Position numbers and translations under genes: made by a program | Source: Hyphomicrobiales bacterium | Lineage (GTDB): Bacteria; Pseudomonadota; Alphaproteobacteria; Rhizobiales; Rhizobiaceae | Direction: 5' to 3' | Length of the DNA: 64,000 bases | Assembly: GCA_900472295.1 (NCBI GenBank) | Contig: UCIA01000003.1 | Span: forward strand, 308,001 to 372,000 | Notes under the pieces: model-generated | What the model was told of the DNA's origin: nothing | Seen by the model: only the letters and a program-made list of their open reading frames with translations | Database searches by the model: none | Shown here: positions 27,737 to 35,898 of the stretch, piece by piece | Layout: the number at the start of each line of letters is the position of its first letter | Numbering within the stretch: the stretch's first letter is position 1

Positions 27737-28063
27737 TTATTGTTGACTAACATAGTCTTTTTCGGGGCGCATCAGATTCGATGCAACCATGACATTGGAA
27801 ACCTGCAGGGATGCATCGAGCGAGCCGTCCGGGCGCACATTCCAGACAATCTGGTCGTAGTCGTCCTCCAATGCCGGATCGACGGCAAGACATCTGGCAA
27901 CGACATGTTGAGCCTGACCCCGCACATCGCCCATGGCGAAAGGCCGCTCGGCGGTGCATGCCTCCGCGGTCTCGAATACGCTGACCCGCGCCGGCAGTTC
28001 GCGGCATTCGGTCATGCTGTTCGAACAGCCGACAATCAGGAGCAAGGCAGCGATGTGTTCCAC
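27737..28063 (-). CDS. Small lipoprotein under EcfG-type promoter
   Basis: The protein has 108 residues if started at GTG 28063. The longer GTG start at 28084 would lie upstream of the likely transcription start set by the promoter at 28088-28112, so the shorter form is preferred. The N-terminus IAALLLIVGC is a lipobox. The mature part has cysteines (TECREL, EACTAE, ARCLAV) and DYDQIVWNVRPDGSLDASLQ. I do not recognise the family. An envelope-located stress protein is inferred from the signal and promoter. Confidence 0.65.
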   Translation of the reverse strand: MEHIAALLLIVGCSNSMTECRELPARVSVFETAEACTAERPFAMGDVRGQAQHVVARCLAVDPALEDDYDQIVWNVRPDGSLDASLQVSNVMVASNLMRPEKDYVSQQ

Positions 28064-28087
28064 GGCGACACGTCCTCTCGCCACAAG

Positions 28088-28112
28088 AACGGTCCACAGC
28101 CGTCAAAGTTCC
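28088..28112 (-). promoter_or_regulatory. EcfG-type promoter for the 27737 lipoprotein gene
   Basis: On the minus strand, GGAAC (28112-28108), a 16-bp spacer and CGTT (28091-28088) match the general-stress sigma factor consensus exactly. Confidence 0.82.
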
Positions 28113-28204
28113 TGCGGTGAAAGGCGGGGGCGTTAATATTTGGCTGGGGAGGCCAGAGCAGCCGTCGCCCGGCCTTGACCCTTGTGAGCCCAATCGGTCC
28201 AGGC

Positions 28205-28387
28205 TCAGGCCAGCTGCGATGCCGCGATCAGCACCATGGCCGCTACCAGCGCGACGGCGGCGAAGCGAAGCAAGGGATGCCAGGGGTGCGGCGATGGCGA
28301 GGCGGACGCATCAGGATCCTGAAATCCGCTCATCGAGACGCGGGCGGCCTGTTCCAGCCTGTTCATATCGGCAACCGTCAAGATCAT
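28205..28387 (-). CDS. Possible small membrane protein
   Basis: The protein has up to 60 residues from ATG 28387, or 53 from the in-frame ATG 28366 (MNRLEQAARVSMSG). One C-terminal membrane segment, LLRFAAVALVAAMVLIAASQ, follows a short proline/serine linker. GGGAGGA lies directly against the first ATG, which is poor spacing, so the true start is uncertain. No family is recognised. It lies between stress-regulon genes on the same strand, but no EcfG-type promoter was found before it. Confidence 0.4.
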   Translation of the reverse strand: MILTVADMNRLEQAARVSMSGFQDPDASASPSPHPWHPLLRFAAVALVAAMVLIAASQLA

Positions 28388-28522
28388 TCCTCCCATAGTT
28401 GCGTTGCAGGGCGCGGCCGATGAATCGGCCGGGATCCAGCAATCTCTGGGAACCACAGCATCGGACGTTATGGTGAACAGCCGGTTAAGGAACCCGGCCT
28501 GCGCTACAGACGGTTCGGCCCA

Positions 28523-29557
28523 TCACTCGGTTTCGAAATTGCCGTGCGGAACGACGAGCCGATATTCGAGACGGTCTCTGGTGATCTCAAGCGTCGCCTT
28601 GCCGTTCAGCGATGCCGGTACGACGCGTTCGAGCGCGACGCTGCCGAAACGTTTCTCGGTGCGCCGGTTGTCGTTGGCGACGATAGTCTCGACCCAGGTC
28701 AGCGACAAAGCAGGCTTGTCGGCGGCGGCCGCGACGCTCGACAAATCGGCGGTCACCTCGACGAAGCCATCCGGCTGCGCCAGGGCGCCGTAACTGGAGG
28801 AATTGACAGCAAGCTCATGCATGGCCAAGCCGATATGCAATGCGGCATTGGGATTAAGGTAAGGGTTGACGCCGTGGAAGCGCAGGCTCTGCGCGGGATC
28901 GGCGCCGTAGCGCACGACCTGGCCGCGGATTAGCTCTCGTAGTGCGGCACCGCGCCAGTTCGACGACGTCACCAGATCCTGGGAGGACGCCAGCGACTGC
29001 AGCCGGCCGCGAAAGCGCTTCACGAAATCGTCCGGGCTCTCTGAATAGCGGCCGGTCTGGGTGGCGATGCTCTGGATGATGGCCAGCAGGTTCTTGGAGC
29101 GGTGGCTGACTTCGCGCAGCAGCGTCTTCAAAGTCTGTTCGCGGCGCTTCTGCTCGGTGGTCTCCACCATTGTGGTGACAACGCCTTGAACGTCGCCGCC
29201 GTCGCTACGATCGGCATCGACCCAGACCTCGAACCAGCGCATGCCATCACCGGTGGGAATGCTGAGCTCCAGGCGCTCCGGATTACCGGAAGCGACGACA
29301 TTGCCTTTGACCGTGTCGATCTGGTCGGCTTGAGCCGGCGGCAATATGCCGTTGCTGTCAGCGGTGTCGGAGGCCCATGGCGCACGCATGTTGCGTGCCC
29401 ACACGGTCTTCAATTCACGATCCTGATAGAGAACGGAAATGCCGGCATTGTGCAGAGCATGAAGCAAAGCCCGGCCGAGCTGCATGCCGCTTTCGGCCGG
29501 ATGCAGGGCAATGACCTCGTCACCCTGTTCGTTGTCGCCGCCGCCAATGGAACGCAT
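28523..29557 (-). CDS. PAS-domain HWE-family sensor kinase under EcfG-type promoter
   Basis: The protein has 344 residues from ATG 29557. It is soluble. A PAS-like sensor (about 30-140, with GRALLHALHNAGISVLYQDR and GMRWFEVWVDAD) precedes the phospho-acceptor EVSHRSKNLLAIIQSIATQT. The N-box is MHELAVNSSSYGAL, and the ending is LEYRLVVPHG. These features mark the HWE/HisKA_2 class, whose members phosphorylate PhyR. The promoter at 29586-29610 places the kinase under the sigma factor it would help activate, giving a feedback loop. Partner choice is inference. Confidence 0.88.
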   Translation of the reverse strand: MRSIGGGDNEQGDEVIALHPAESGMQLGRALLHALHNAGISVLYQDRELKTVWARNMRAPWASDTADSNGILPPAQADQIDTVKGNVVASGNPERLELSIPTGDGMRWFEVWVDADRSDGGDVQGVVTTMVETTEQKRREQTLKTLLREVSHRSKNLLAIIQSIATQTGRYSESPDDFVKRFRGRLQSLASSQDLVTSSNWRGAALRELIRGQVVRYGADPAQSLRFHGVNPYLNPNAALHIGLAMHELAVNSSSYGALAQPDGFVEVTADLSSVAAAADKPALSLTWVETIVANDNRRTEKRFGSVALERVVPASLNGKATLEITRDRLEYRLVVPHGNFETE

Positions 29558-29585
29558 CAATCACCTGTCCACCCGATCAAGGCTG

Positions 29586-29610
29586 AACGATTCTCTGTGA
29601 AATCAGTTCC
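29586..29610 (-). promoter_or_regulatory. EcfG-type promoter for the 28523 HWE kinase
   Basis: The minus strand has GGAAC (29610-29606), 16 bp, CGTT (29589-29586). It ends 29 bp before the start codon. Confidence 0.85.
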
Positions 29611-29724
29611 TCAAATAAACCCCCAAAAAAGGTCCGCCGGACGATGTCCGTTGAAGGACACCGCCCGGCGGTGGCTGGAAACCGTTTGAGGGGTGCGGCT
29701 TCCAGTGTTGGCTCGCTAGGGGTC

Positions 29725-29892
29725 TTATGACGCCCGTCTAAACAGGCCGGCCAGAAGCGAGATGACGAGGAAGGCGAGAAAGATGAAGAACAGGATTTGC
29801 GCGATACCGGCAGAGGTACCGGCGATGCCGCCGAAACCAAGCGCGCCGGCAATGATCGCCACGACGAGAAATACGAGCGCCCAGTAGAGCAT
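29725..29892 (-). CDS. DUF1328 small membrane protein
   Basis: The protein has 55 residues: [19 protein letters not shown], then [16 protein letters not shown] and a second membrane segment ending [10 protein letters not shown]. This is the characteristic sequence of the DUF1328/YtjA family: two membrane helices and a conserved glycine-rich turn. AAGGAGACAGATC precedes the ATG. Members are small inner-membrane proteins often induced by stress. The promoter at 29922-29946 supports that here. The gene is short enough to be missed by length cut-offs. Confidence 0.9.
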   Translation of the reverse strand: MLYWALVFLVVAIIAGALGFGGIAGTSAGIAQILFFIFLAFLVISLLAGLFRRAS

Positions 29893-29921
29893 GATCTGTC
29901 TCCTTCCGATGCTGGGATAAG

Positions 29922-29946
29922 AACGTGAGTGATTGGTGTTTGTTCC
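29922..29946 (-). promoter_or_regulatory. EcfG-type promoter for the DUF1328 gene
   Basis: The minus strand has GGAAC (29946-29942), 16 bp, CGTT (29925-29922), 30 bp before the ATG. Confidence 0.87.
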
Positions 29947-30027
29947 ACCCTTTGCCGAAAAAGACCGCCTTTGGAAGGGCCCTGGATGCGAATTGATTCA
30001 GGCGCGCGAGCCCGCAGCGACCGACAA

Positions 30028-30056
30028 TTGGCGATCGCCGGTTGGGCGATCGCCAA
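30028..30056. terminator. Hairpin after phyR containing two GCGATCGC octamers
   Basis: The perfect 12-bp stem TTGGCGATCGCC / GGCGATCGCCAA has the loop GGTTG. It sits 28 bp past the phyR stop. With no T-run, it may act by RNA structure alone or be a protein site. Confidence 0.55.
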
Positions 30057-30083
30057 TGCTGTCAATGCCGAGGATGGAGATGT

Positions 30084-30878
30084 TTACGCGGCGGCCTTGG
30101 CCTGCCGGTCGAAGAACAGCGCCTGGCTGATCAGCGCCTTGACCATGTCGGGATTGAACGGCTTGGTGACGAGGAAGGCTGGTTCGGGCCGCTCGCCGGT
30201 CAGCAAGCGCTCGGGGAAGGCGGTGATGAAGATCACCGGCACCGAGGTCGACGACAGAATCTCGTTGACCGCATCGATGCCCGAGCTGCCATCGGCAAGC
30301 TGGATGTCAGCGAGCACCATTTTCGGCCGCGTCTTGCCGAACATCGCTACCGCCTCGGCGTGTGTGCGCGCGGTGCCGACGACGCGGTGGCCGAGGCTCT
30401 CGACCATCTCCTCGATGTCCATGGCGATCAGCGGCTCGTCCTCGATGATCAGCACGTCGGTCGCCACCTGGCGGGAAATCTCGTTGCTCGCCTGGGCCAG
30501 CAGTTCGGAGAATTCCCTGGTGTCGGCCTCGAGAATTTCAGCCGCCTCGTCTTCGCTGAAGCCTTCCACCGCGACCAGCAGAAAGGCTTGGCGCGGCCGT
30601 GGCGCAATGGCGTTCAGATTGGCGGCGGCGCGCTGTTCCCATGCCGATTGCGCCTGCTCCTGCGGAACGCGGATGGCAATGGAGGTGAACAGCTTGGCGA
30701 AAACCTTGTACAGCGCGATACGGTCGTTCGACGCTTCGGGGAAGATGTCGACGTCGGCGATGATGGCTTCGAGCATCGCGGCGACCAGCGCATCGCCACT
30801 CTCCTGCGATCCGGAAACGGCGCGCGAGAAGCGGCGCAGGAACGGCAGGTGCGGAGCAATGGTTGCGGAAAGGCTCAT
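30084..30878 (-). CDS. phyR: General stress response regulator PhyR (anti-anti-sigma factor)
   Basis: The protein has 264 residues from ATG 30878, behind GGGAGAC. An in-frame extension to 31115 would run through the promoters and is rejected. The N-terminal sigma-like domain (about 1-135) has the region 4-type part RQAFLLVAVEGFSEDEAAEIL. The C-terminal receiver (about 141-255) has LIIEDEPLIAMD, Asp191 in VLADIQLADG and the lysine in VTKPFNPD. On phosphorylation, PhyR binds NepR and frees EcfG. It is divergent from nepR-ecfG, with EcfG-type promoters on both sides. Confidence 0.96.
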   Translation of the reverse strand: MSLSATIAPHLPFLRRFSRAVSGSQESGDALVAAMLEAIIADVDIFPEASNDRIALYKVFAKLFTSIAIRVPQEQAQSAWEQRAAANLNAIAPRPRQAFLLVAVEGFSEDEAAEILEADTREFSELLAQASNEISRQVATDVLIIEDEPLIAMDIEEMVESLGHRVVGTARTHAEAVAMFGKTRPKMVLADIQLADGSSGIDAVNEILSSTSVPVIFITAFPERLLTGERPEPAFLVTKPFNPDMVKALISQALFFDRQAKAAA

Positions 30879-30949
30879 GATAGACGTCTCCCTCAGATGA
30901 CGTGATTGCATAGATTCCAGGTCAAGCTGATTGCAAGCCCCGGACACAA

Positions 30950-30974
30950 AACGCGGGTTTTGCGAAAAAGTTCC
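30950..30974 (-). promoter_or_regulatory. EcfG-type promoter for phyR
   Basis: The minus strand has GGAAC (30974-30970), 16 bp, CGTT (30953-30950). It is back to back with the nepR promoter; the two GGAAC boxes are 9 bp apart. Confidence 0.88.
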
Positions 30975-30983
30975 GAGGCTTGT

Positions 30984-31008
30984 GGAACGAATCTGCTTTG
31001 GCGACGTT
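30984..31008 (+). promoter_or_regulatory. EcfG-type promoter for nepR-ecfG
   Basis: GGAAC (30984-30988), a 16-bp spacer and CGTT (31005-31008) show positive autoregulation of the sigma factor operon. Confidence 0.88.
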
Positions 31009-31090
31009 TGTGGTCGGGATGGGCAACCAGACAGGGTGCCGCCTTGCGTTGCGTTTTTGGGCGGCTGGGTGCTGGGAACTAAAGGGCGAA

Positions 31091-31294
31091 ATGAAGGACA
31101 TGACGAAAGATGCAATGGCTGGCGCGGCCGACAGGCGCCGGGCCAATTCCGGTGACCCGCTCGGGGCGAACTCGGAAATAGGCCGCAAACTCAAACAATA
31201 TTATGACGAGCTGGTCTCAGACAATGTGCCCGATCGCTTCGCCCAACTGCTTAGCCAGTTGGAACAGGCCGAACCCGCACAGAAGAAAGACTGA
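31091..31294 (+). CDS. nepR: Anti-sigma factor NepR
   Basis: The protein has 67 residues from ATG 31091; ATG 31100 is an alternative. The conserved core EIGRKLKQYYDELVSDNVPD followed by RFAQLLSQLE is diagnostic of NepR. It sequesters EcfG until phosphorylated PhyR takes it away. It ends 3 bp before ecfG, so the two are translationally linked. The promoter at 30984 fixes the transcript start and excludes the longer reading frame from 30980. Confidence 0.93.
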   Translation: MKDMTKDAMAGAADRRRANSGDPLGANSEIGRKLKQYYDELVSDNVPDRFAQLLSQLEQAEPAQKKD

Positions 31295-31297
31295 GAC

Positions 31298-31849
31298 ATG
31301 GCGGCTGTCTCACAGGGCTTTAAAACCGATTTGCTCGGCTCGATCCCGAGCCTGCGGGCCTTTGCCGTGTCGCTGACGCAGAATGCGGACAAGGCCGACG
31401 ACCTGGTTCAGGAGACACTGGTCAAGGCCTGGGACAAGCATGAGAGCTTCCAGCCCGGCACCAATCTCAAGGCGTGGCTGTTCACCATTCTGCGCAACGA
31501 GTTCTATTCGCAGATGCGCAAGCGCGGCCGCGAGGTTCAGGACAGCGACGGCATCATGACCGCCAGGCTCGCCGTTCATCCGGCCCAGCATGGCCAGCTC
31601 GACCTGAAGGATTTCCGTGGCGCCCTAGAGCAATTGCCCGAGGACCAGCGCGAAGCCATCATCCTCATCGGCGCATCCGGCTTTTCCTATGAGGAAGCGG
31701 CCGAAATCTGCGGCTGCGCGGTCGGAACGATCAAGAGCCGGGTCAGCCGGGCCCGCACGCGGCTGCAGGAGATTCTGAAAATCTCCGGTGAGGACGAATA
31801 TGGGCCGGATGCGATCTCGTCTCAGGTGACGGGCTCAAACGCCGCATGA
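31298..31849 (+). CDS. ecfG: General stress ECF sigma factor EcfG (RpoE2-type)
   Basis: The protein has 183 residues. Region 2 has ADDLVQETLVKAWDKHESF and the -10-reading helix NLKAWLFTILRNEFYSQMRK. Region 4 has EDQREAIILIGASGFSYEEA and the HTH CGCAVGTIKSRVSRARTRL. This is the ECF15/EcfG group, which recognises GGAAC-N16-CGTT. Nine such sites in this window lie before neighbouring genes. It forms an operon with nepR and is divergent from phyR. Confidence 0.95.
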   Translation: MAAVSQGFKTDLLGSIPSLRAFAVSLTQNADKADDLVQETLVKAWDKHESFQPGTNLKAWLFTILRNEFYSQMRKRGREVQDSDGIMTARLAVHPAQHGQLDLKDFRGALEQLPEDQREAIILIGASGFSYEEAAEICGCAVGTIKSRVSRARTRLQEILKISGEDEYGPDAISSQVTGSNAA

Positions 31850-31904
31850 CGGCCGGGCCCGTTCGAGGGATACGGTTGCTTCAAATCCTCAATCGATGAG
31901 CATT

Positions 31905-32312
31905 TCAGACTGGCGCGCGGCCGCAGGCCACGGCCAGCGCCTCGACGAGATCGTCGCCCGAATAGGGCTTGGTCACCAGCCTGACGCCGGGAAAGGACGC
32001 CTTGATTTCGTCAGCGTCCGAATAGCCGGAGGCAAAGACAAAGGGCATGCCGGCCTGGCGCAGCTGCGCGGCGAAATCGAGCGTTGACGTTCCACCCAGC
32101 ATCAGGTCGACGATAACGCCATCGAACGTGTTCGCGACCGTCTGCTCGTCGATCTCGGTCAGGTCGCGGGCAATCACCACGTCGCCGGCGCCATGGTCGC
32201 GGCAAAGCTGCTCGACATCCATCGCAATCAGGAACTCATCCTCCAGGACAAGAATTCGCAATCCCTCGAGCAATGACGGCACCTGGCAATTTCTCCCTAG
32301 TTCCAGCAGCAT
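31905..32312 (-). CDS. Single-domain response regulator
   Basis: The protein has 135 residues from ATG 32312. One receiver domain: LVLEDEFLIAMDVEQL, phospho-acceptor in GVIVDLMLGGTSTLDFA, the switch region FASGYSD and the lysine in VTKPYSGDDLVEAL. There is no output domain. Such FATGUY-type or shuttle receivers take phosphate from HWE kinases and can tune PhyR signalling. The motif here reads FASGYSD, close to that class. It converges on ecfG. No EcfG-type promoter was found upstream. Confidence 0.85.
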   Translation of the reverse strand: MLLELGRNCQVPSLLEGLRILVLEDEFLIAMDVEQLCRDHGAGDVVIARDLTEIDEQTVANTFDGVIVDLMLGGTSTLDFAAQLRQAGMPFVFASGYSDADEIKASFPGVRLVTKPYSGDDLVEALAVACGRAPV

Positions 32313-32551
32313 CTCAAACCAATCCAAACCGGATCTCAACAATCCACCAGTGGCCGTGCATCCGAATTTTTGCGTGCCGGGGCTGCTCCAACGCCAGGCG
32401 AACTGGATTCGCCTCACTGGAGCGGCGCAAGTCATGATAGGTATTCGGCACACTGTCATTTAAAAAAGACATGCTCGTCACCGGCGCCGAAACCTCGGCC
32501 CTTGCGGGCATTGCAGTCAGTCTCTGCCAAGAGGCTTTCGAAGGGGTCGAA

Positions 32552-33313
32552 ATGTCGGGTCAGAACAGTCGCTCTTTTTCCAGCCGCCAGTATTCCTGCG
32601 AGAATTGTCCGCTCCGGCCATTGCCGGCGTTTCGGGAATTCGAGAAGCAGGAGCTTGCCTATGTCAGCAAGTTCAAGAAGGGCGAATTGGCTGTCGACAA
32701 GGGCGCCACCGTGCTGGTCGAGGGCAGCCACAGCGCCCATCTCTATACGGTGCTTTCGGGCTGGGCTTTCCGCTACAAACTGCTGTCGGACGGCAGGCGT
32801 CAGATCCTCAACTATTCGATGCCCGGCGATCTCATCGGCCTGCAGGGCAGTTTGATGGGCGAAATGCAGCACTCGATCGAGGCGCTGTCACCGATGCTTT
32901 TGTGCGTCTTCGAGCGCGAAAATCTGACCGAGCTCTACCGCAATCATCCGGGCCTTGCCTACGATATCACATGGCTTGCATCGCGCGAGGAGCGCATGTT
33001 GGACGAAAACCTGCTCAGCATCGGCAGGCGCACGGCGCTCGAGCGCGCCGCCTATCTCATAGCCTTCATTGCCAGCCGTGCCGCAGTGGTCGGATTGAAC
33101 GGCAAGGCGCCGGTGCAGATCCCGATCACCCAACAGCACGTCGCCGACACGCTCGGCCTGTCACTGGTCCACACCAACAAGACGATCCGCAAGCTGATCG
33201 ACCGCAAGTTGATTGCCTGGCGCGATGGCGGTTGCGAAGTGGTCGACAGGGAGGGGCTGAAGGACCTCGCGCACTGGGAGGGCTTAGGCGAGGGACGCCG
33301 GCCGCTGATCTGA
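32552..33313 (+). CDS. Crp/Fnr-family transcriptional regulator
   Basis: The protein has 253 residues from ATG 32552, behind GAAGGGGTCG; the longer frame from 32471 has no such signal. Near the N-terminus CENCPLRPLPAF gives two cysteines, too few for a classical FNR cluster. A cyclic-nucleotide-binding-type beta barrel follows (SHSAHLYTVLSGWAFRYK, MPGDLIGLQG). The C-terminal HTH has ITQQHVADTLGLSLVHTNKT. The effector is unknown. It stands alone between the response regulator and the YqjD-like gene. Confidence 0.87.
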   Translation: MSGQNSRSFSSRQYSCENCPLRPLPAFREFEKQELAYVSKFKKGELAVDKGATVLVEGSHSAHLYTVLSGWAFRYKLLSDGRRQILNYSMPGDLIGLQGSLMGEMQHSIEALSPMLLCVFERENLTELYRNHPGLAYDITWLASREERMLDENLLSIGRRTALERAAYLIAFIASRAAVVGLNGKAPVQIPITQQHVADTLGLSLVHTNKTIRKLIDRKLIAWRDGGCEVVDREGLKDLAHWEGLGEGRRPLI

Positions 33314-33380
33314 CCTGCCATCCAGTCGGGGCTGGACTCGCGGAAGCAAACACCTTTTCATGAGTATGGGGTCCGATTTC

Positions 33381-33405
33381 GGAACCTTGACGTGTGTCGG
33401 GCGTT
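33381..33405 (+). promoter_or_regulatory. EcfG-type promoter for the YqjD-like operon
   Basis: GGAAC (33381-33385), 16 bp, CGTT (33402-33405), 31 bp before the start codon. Confidence 0.87.
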
Positions 33406-33436
33406 TGAAAGCAAGCAAACGCAAGGAGTTATTTGA

Positions 33437-33763
33437 ATGGCAACTGCCGCAGGAAAAACCGCTGGGGAAAACCAGACGAATGCCGACCTCGAAGCCGATA
33501 TCCGGCAGTTGAAGGCCGATATCGAAAAGCTGACCAAGCAATTGGCGAAGACCGGCGAACATGGCTACGGGACGGCGCGGCGCGCTGCCACTGAGGGCGT
33601 CGAGCAACTACGCGCCCAGGGCGAAGCGGCCTTCGACAGCCTGCGCGGAAATGCCAAGGATCTCGAGGCCCAGATCACCGCCAACGTGCGCGAAAAGCCG
33701 GTGACGTCGCTGGCGATCGCGGCCGGCGTCGGCTTCCTGTTCGCGCTTCTCGCCCGGCGCTAG
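33437..33763 (+). CDS. DUF883 / YqjD-ElaB-like membrane-anchored protein
   Basis: The protein has 108 residues. A long amphipathic helix (LEADIRQLKADIEKLTKQL) is followed by a charged segment and a C-terminal membrane anchor, EKPVTSLAIAAGVGFLFALL. This is the DUF883 build; in E. coli YqjD and ElaB tether stationary-phase ribosomes to the membrane. CAAGGAG precedes the ATG. The promoter upstream places it in the general stress regulon. It is followed by a YqjE-like gene 12 bp later. Confidence 0.9.
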   Translation: MATAAGKTAGENQTNADLEADIRQLKADIEKLTKQLAKTGEHGYGTARRAATEGVEQLRAQGEAAFDSLRGNAKDLEAQITANVREKPVTSLAIAAGVGFLFALLARR

Positions 33764-33775
33764 TTTTCGCCAGAG

Positions 33776-34231
33776 ATGGGGACGCTGGCATCGCTGATTT
33801 CGGCCCTGGCTTCGGGTGAAGCCATTGCCGCCATGCGCCGCGCGCGCACGGCGGCAGTCTTCTATGGGTTGGCCGCAATAGCTGCTGTTTGTGGCCTCGG
33901 CTTCTTGCTGGGGGCCGCCTATATCTGGGCCGCCGACCGCTATGGGTCGATGGCGGCCTGCCTCGGCTTCGCGGCCGGCTTCCTGGTGATCGCGGGGCTC
34001 ATCCTGCTGATCCATCAGCTTACGTCCGGCAGGCGCGCCCGTCGGCGAGTGCGACGGCGCAATGCCGACCTGAAGGCGCTCGGCATCACGGCAGCACTTG
34101 CCGTGCTGCCGGCTTTGCTGAAGGGGAAAGGTGGCAAGGGCCTCATTCTCGGGCCGATGATCGCGCTCGCGGCCTATGCCATCTATCGCGAGAACGCAAA
34201 GCCGGACCCGGACGATCCGGGCGACGAATAA
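33776..34231 (+). CDS. Membrane protein, YqjE/holin-like
   Basis: The protein has 151 residues. Two clear membrane segments lie at about 25-48 (AAVFYGLAAIAAVCGLGFLLG) and 58-82, then a very basic loop (GRRARRRVRRR), and one or two further hydrophobic stretches (ALAVLPALL, LILGPMIALAAYAIY). The C-terminus is acidic. Its position directly after the YqjD-like gene matches the yqjD-yqjE pairing of other proteobacteria. It is co-transcribed from the EcfG-type promoter at 33381. Function unknown. Confidence 0.75.
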   Translation: MGTLASLISALASGEAIAAMRRARTAAVFYGLAAIAAVCGLGFLLGAAYIWAADRYGSMAACLGFAAGFLVIAGLILLIHQLTSGRRARRRVRRRNADLKALGITAALAVLPALLKGKGGKGLILGPMIALAAYAIYRENAKPDPDDPGDE

Positions 34232-34232
34232 C

Positions 34233-35759
34233 TCAAGCCGGCAAATCTTCCAGCGGCATCGATATTTCGGCGAACACCCCCTCGCTGTGGAATTCGTGGA
34301 TCACCTCGCTGGACAAAACCTTGGCGAGGCTACGGCGAATCAGGATCGAGCCGAAGCCTTGGCGCTCTGGTGGATTGACTTGTGGCCCGCCGCTTTCGCG
34401 CCAGGTCAGCACAAGGCGGCGTGCGCCTTTCTTGCCCGGCGCCTTCCAGTCGAGGTTGACCTTCCCAGAAGCTGACGACAGCGATCCGTATTGCAGCGCG
34501 TTGCTCGCCAGTTCGTGCATGATCAGGCCGAGACCCACCGCCTGATCGGGCGAAAGCAGCAGGTCGGGACCGGAAATCGTGATACGCGGCTGTTCGGTCG
34601 AGTCGAACGGCTTGACCTCGATCTGCATCAGTTCACGGATGCCGATGCCGCGCCATTCGCGGTCGGACAAGAGATTGTGGGCCGCGCCCAGCGCCTGCAG
34701 CCTGGCGCCGAAGGCTTCGAGGAATTCGCTTGGCTGGCGGGCATGGCGAACGGTCTGCGTCGCCAGCGCCTGCACCGTCGCCAGCGTGTTCTTGACGCGG
34801 TGGTTGAGCTCGCGCAGCAGCAGCCTTTGCCGCTCCTCGCCGAGCTTGCGTTCGGTGATGTCGTAGTTGACGCCGAATATGAGCGTTGGCTTGCCCTCGC
34901 CATCGCGTTCGATGACGCGGCCGCGGGTGGCGATCCAGCGTGGCGGATCGAAGCCCTTTACGCGGTATTCGCCGAAATAGTCGTCACTTCCGGTCAGGGC
35001 GTCACGGAAGCGCGTCTCGGTCTGGTAGACATCGCGCGGGTCGATGGCGCCCAGTATGTCGCGCGCCCGCAGCCGGTTCGAGCGCGGCAGGTTGAACAGT
35101 TCCGACAAACGAACATCGCATTCGATCATGTCGGTGCGGATATCCCAGGCCCAGCTGGCAAGCGAGGCGGCGTCGAGCGCGATGGCGCGGCGCTTTTCCT
35201 CCTGCGCCAAAGCCGCTGCGGCGATGGCGCCGCTGCGGGTGGCGTCCTTGAGGGTGAACAGGCTGGCGGCCAACCCAGCCAGCGCCTTCAACTGATCGAG
35301 GGCGGCAGTGGAGGGAAAGCCATGCGGCTCCCGGTCGAGTACGCAGACGGTGCCGATGCGTGCGCCGGCCACCACCATCGGCGCGCCGACATAAAAGCGG
35401 ACGTGATGCTCGCCGGTAACCAGCGGATTGCCGGAGAAACGGGGGTCGATGCTGGCGTCGGTCACCACCATCGGCTCATCGCCGGCGGCAATGGCATGGG
35501 CGCAAAACGAGATGTCGGTAGCGGTCTCGCTTTCGTTGAGGCCGATGCAGGATTTGAACCACTGGCGCTCGGTATCGAGCAGCGTGACGAGCGCGATGGG
35601 CGCCTGCATCACGGCGGCGGCAAGGCCGGTGATGCGATCGAAGTCTGGATCGGACGCCGTGTCGATCGCCTCAAGACCGTGCAGCACGGCAAGCCGCTCT
35701 GGCGCCGCCACGGCGCGGCGGACCTCTGCCGGCAGACGCTTCTCCACTCTGCTATCCAC
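34233..35759 (-). CDS. GAF-PAS HWE-family sensor kinase
   Basis: The protein has 508 residues if started at GTG 35759, which has GAGGGGG at good spacing; the in-frame extension to 35942 crosses the promoter of the opposite gene. A GAF domain (about 30-185, ITGLAAAVMQAPIALVTLLD) and a PAS domain (about 205-325, ASWAWDIRTDMIECD) precede the phospho-acceptor ELNHRVKNTLATVQALATQT. The N-box MHELASNALQYGSL follows, and the end is DLPA. Its GFGSILIRR G-box is typical of HWE kinases. It is the third such kinase near phyR. It ends 2 bp from the convergent YqjE-like gene. Confidence 0.9.
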   Translation of the reverse strand: MDSRVEKRLPAEVRRAVAAPERLAVLHGLEAIDTASDPDFDRITGLAAAVMQAPIALVTLLDTERQWFKSCIGLNESETATDISFCAHAIAAGDEPMVVTDASIDPRFSGNPLVTGEHHVRFYVGAPMVVAGARIGTVCVLDREPHGFPSTAALDQLKALAGLAASLFTLKDATRSGAIAAAALAQEEKRRAIALDAASLASWAWDIRTDMIECDVRLSELFNLPRSNRLRARDILGAIDPRDVYQTETRFRDALTGSDDYFGEYRVKGFDPPRWIATRGRVIERDGEGKPTLIFGVNYDITERKLGEERQRLLLRELNHRVKNTLATVQALATQTVRHARQPSEFLEAFGARLQALGAAHNLLSDREWRGIGIRELMQIEVKPFDSTEQPRITISGPDLLLSPDQAVGLGLIMHELASNALQYGSLSSASGKVNLDWKAPGKKGARRLVLTWRESGGPQVNPPERQGFGSILIRRSLAKVLSSEVIHEFHSEGVFAEISMPLEDLPA

Positions 35760-35822
35760 CAAGCCCCCTCGCTTGCAGGTTCCATCCGCGGTAGCGCGCG
35801 CGGAGCGCAACCGCCGGAATCC

Positions 35823-35847
35823 GGAACTTTTGTAGCAAGCAATCGTT
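35823..35847 (+). promoter_or_regulatory. EcfG-type promoter for the 35899 gene
   Basis: GGAAC (35823-35827), 16 bp, CGTT (35844-35847), 51 bp before ATG 35899. Confidence 0.85.
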
Positions 35848-35898
35848 ACCCGTCCATGTTTCACCAGGCTTGGCTCCATCGACCAGGCCTGCAGCCGC

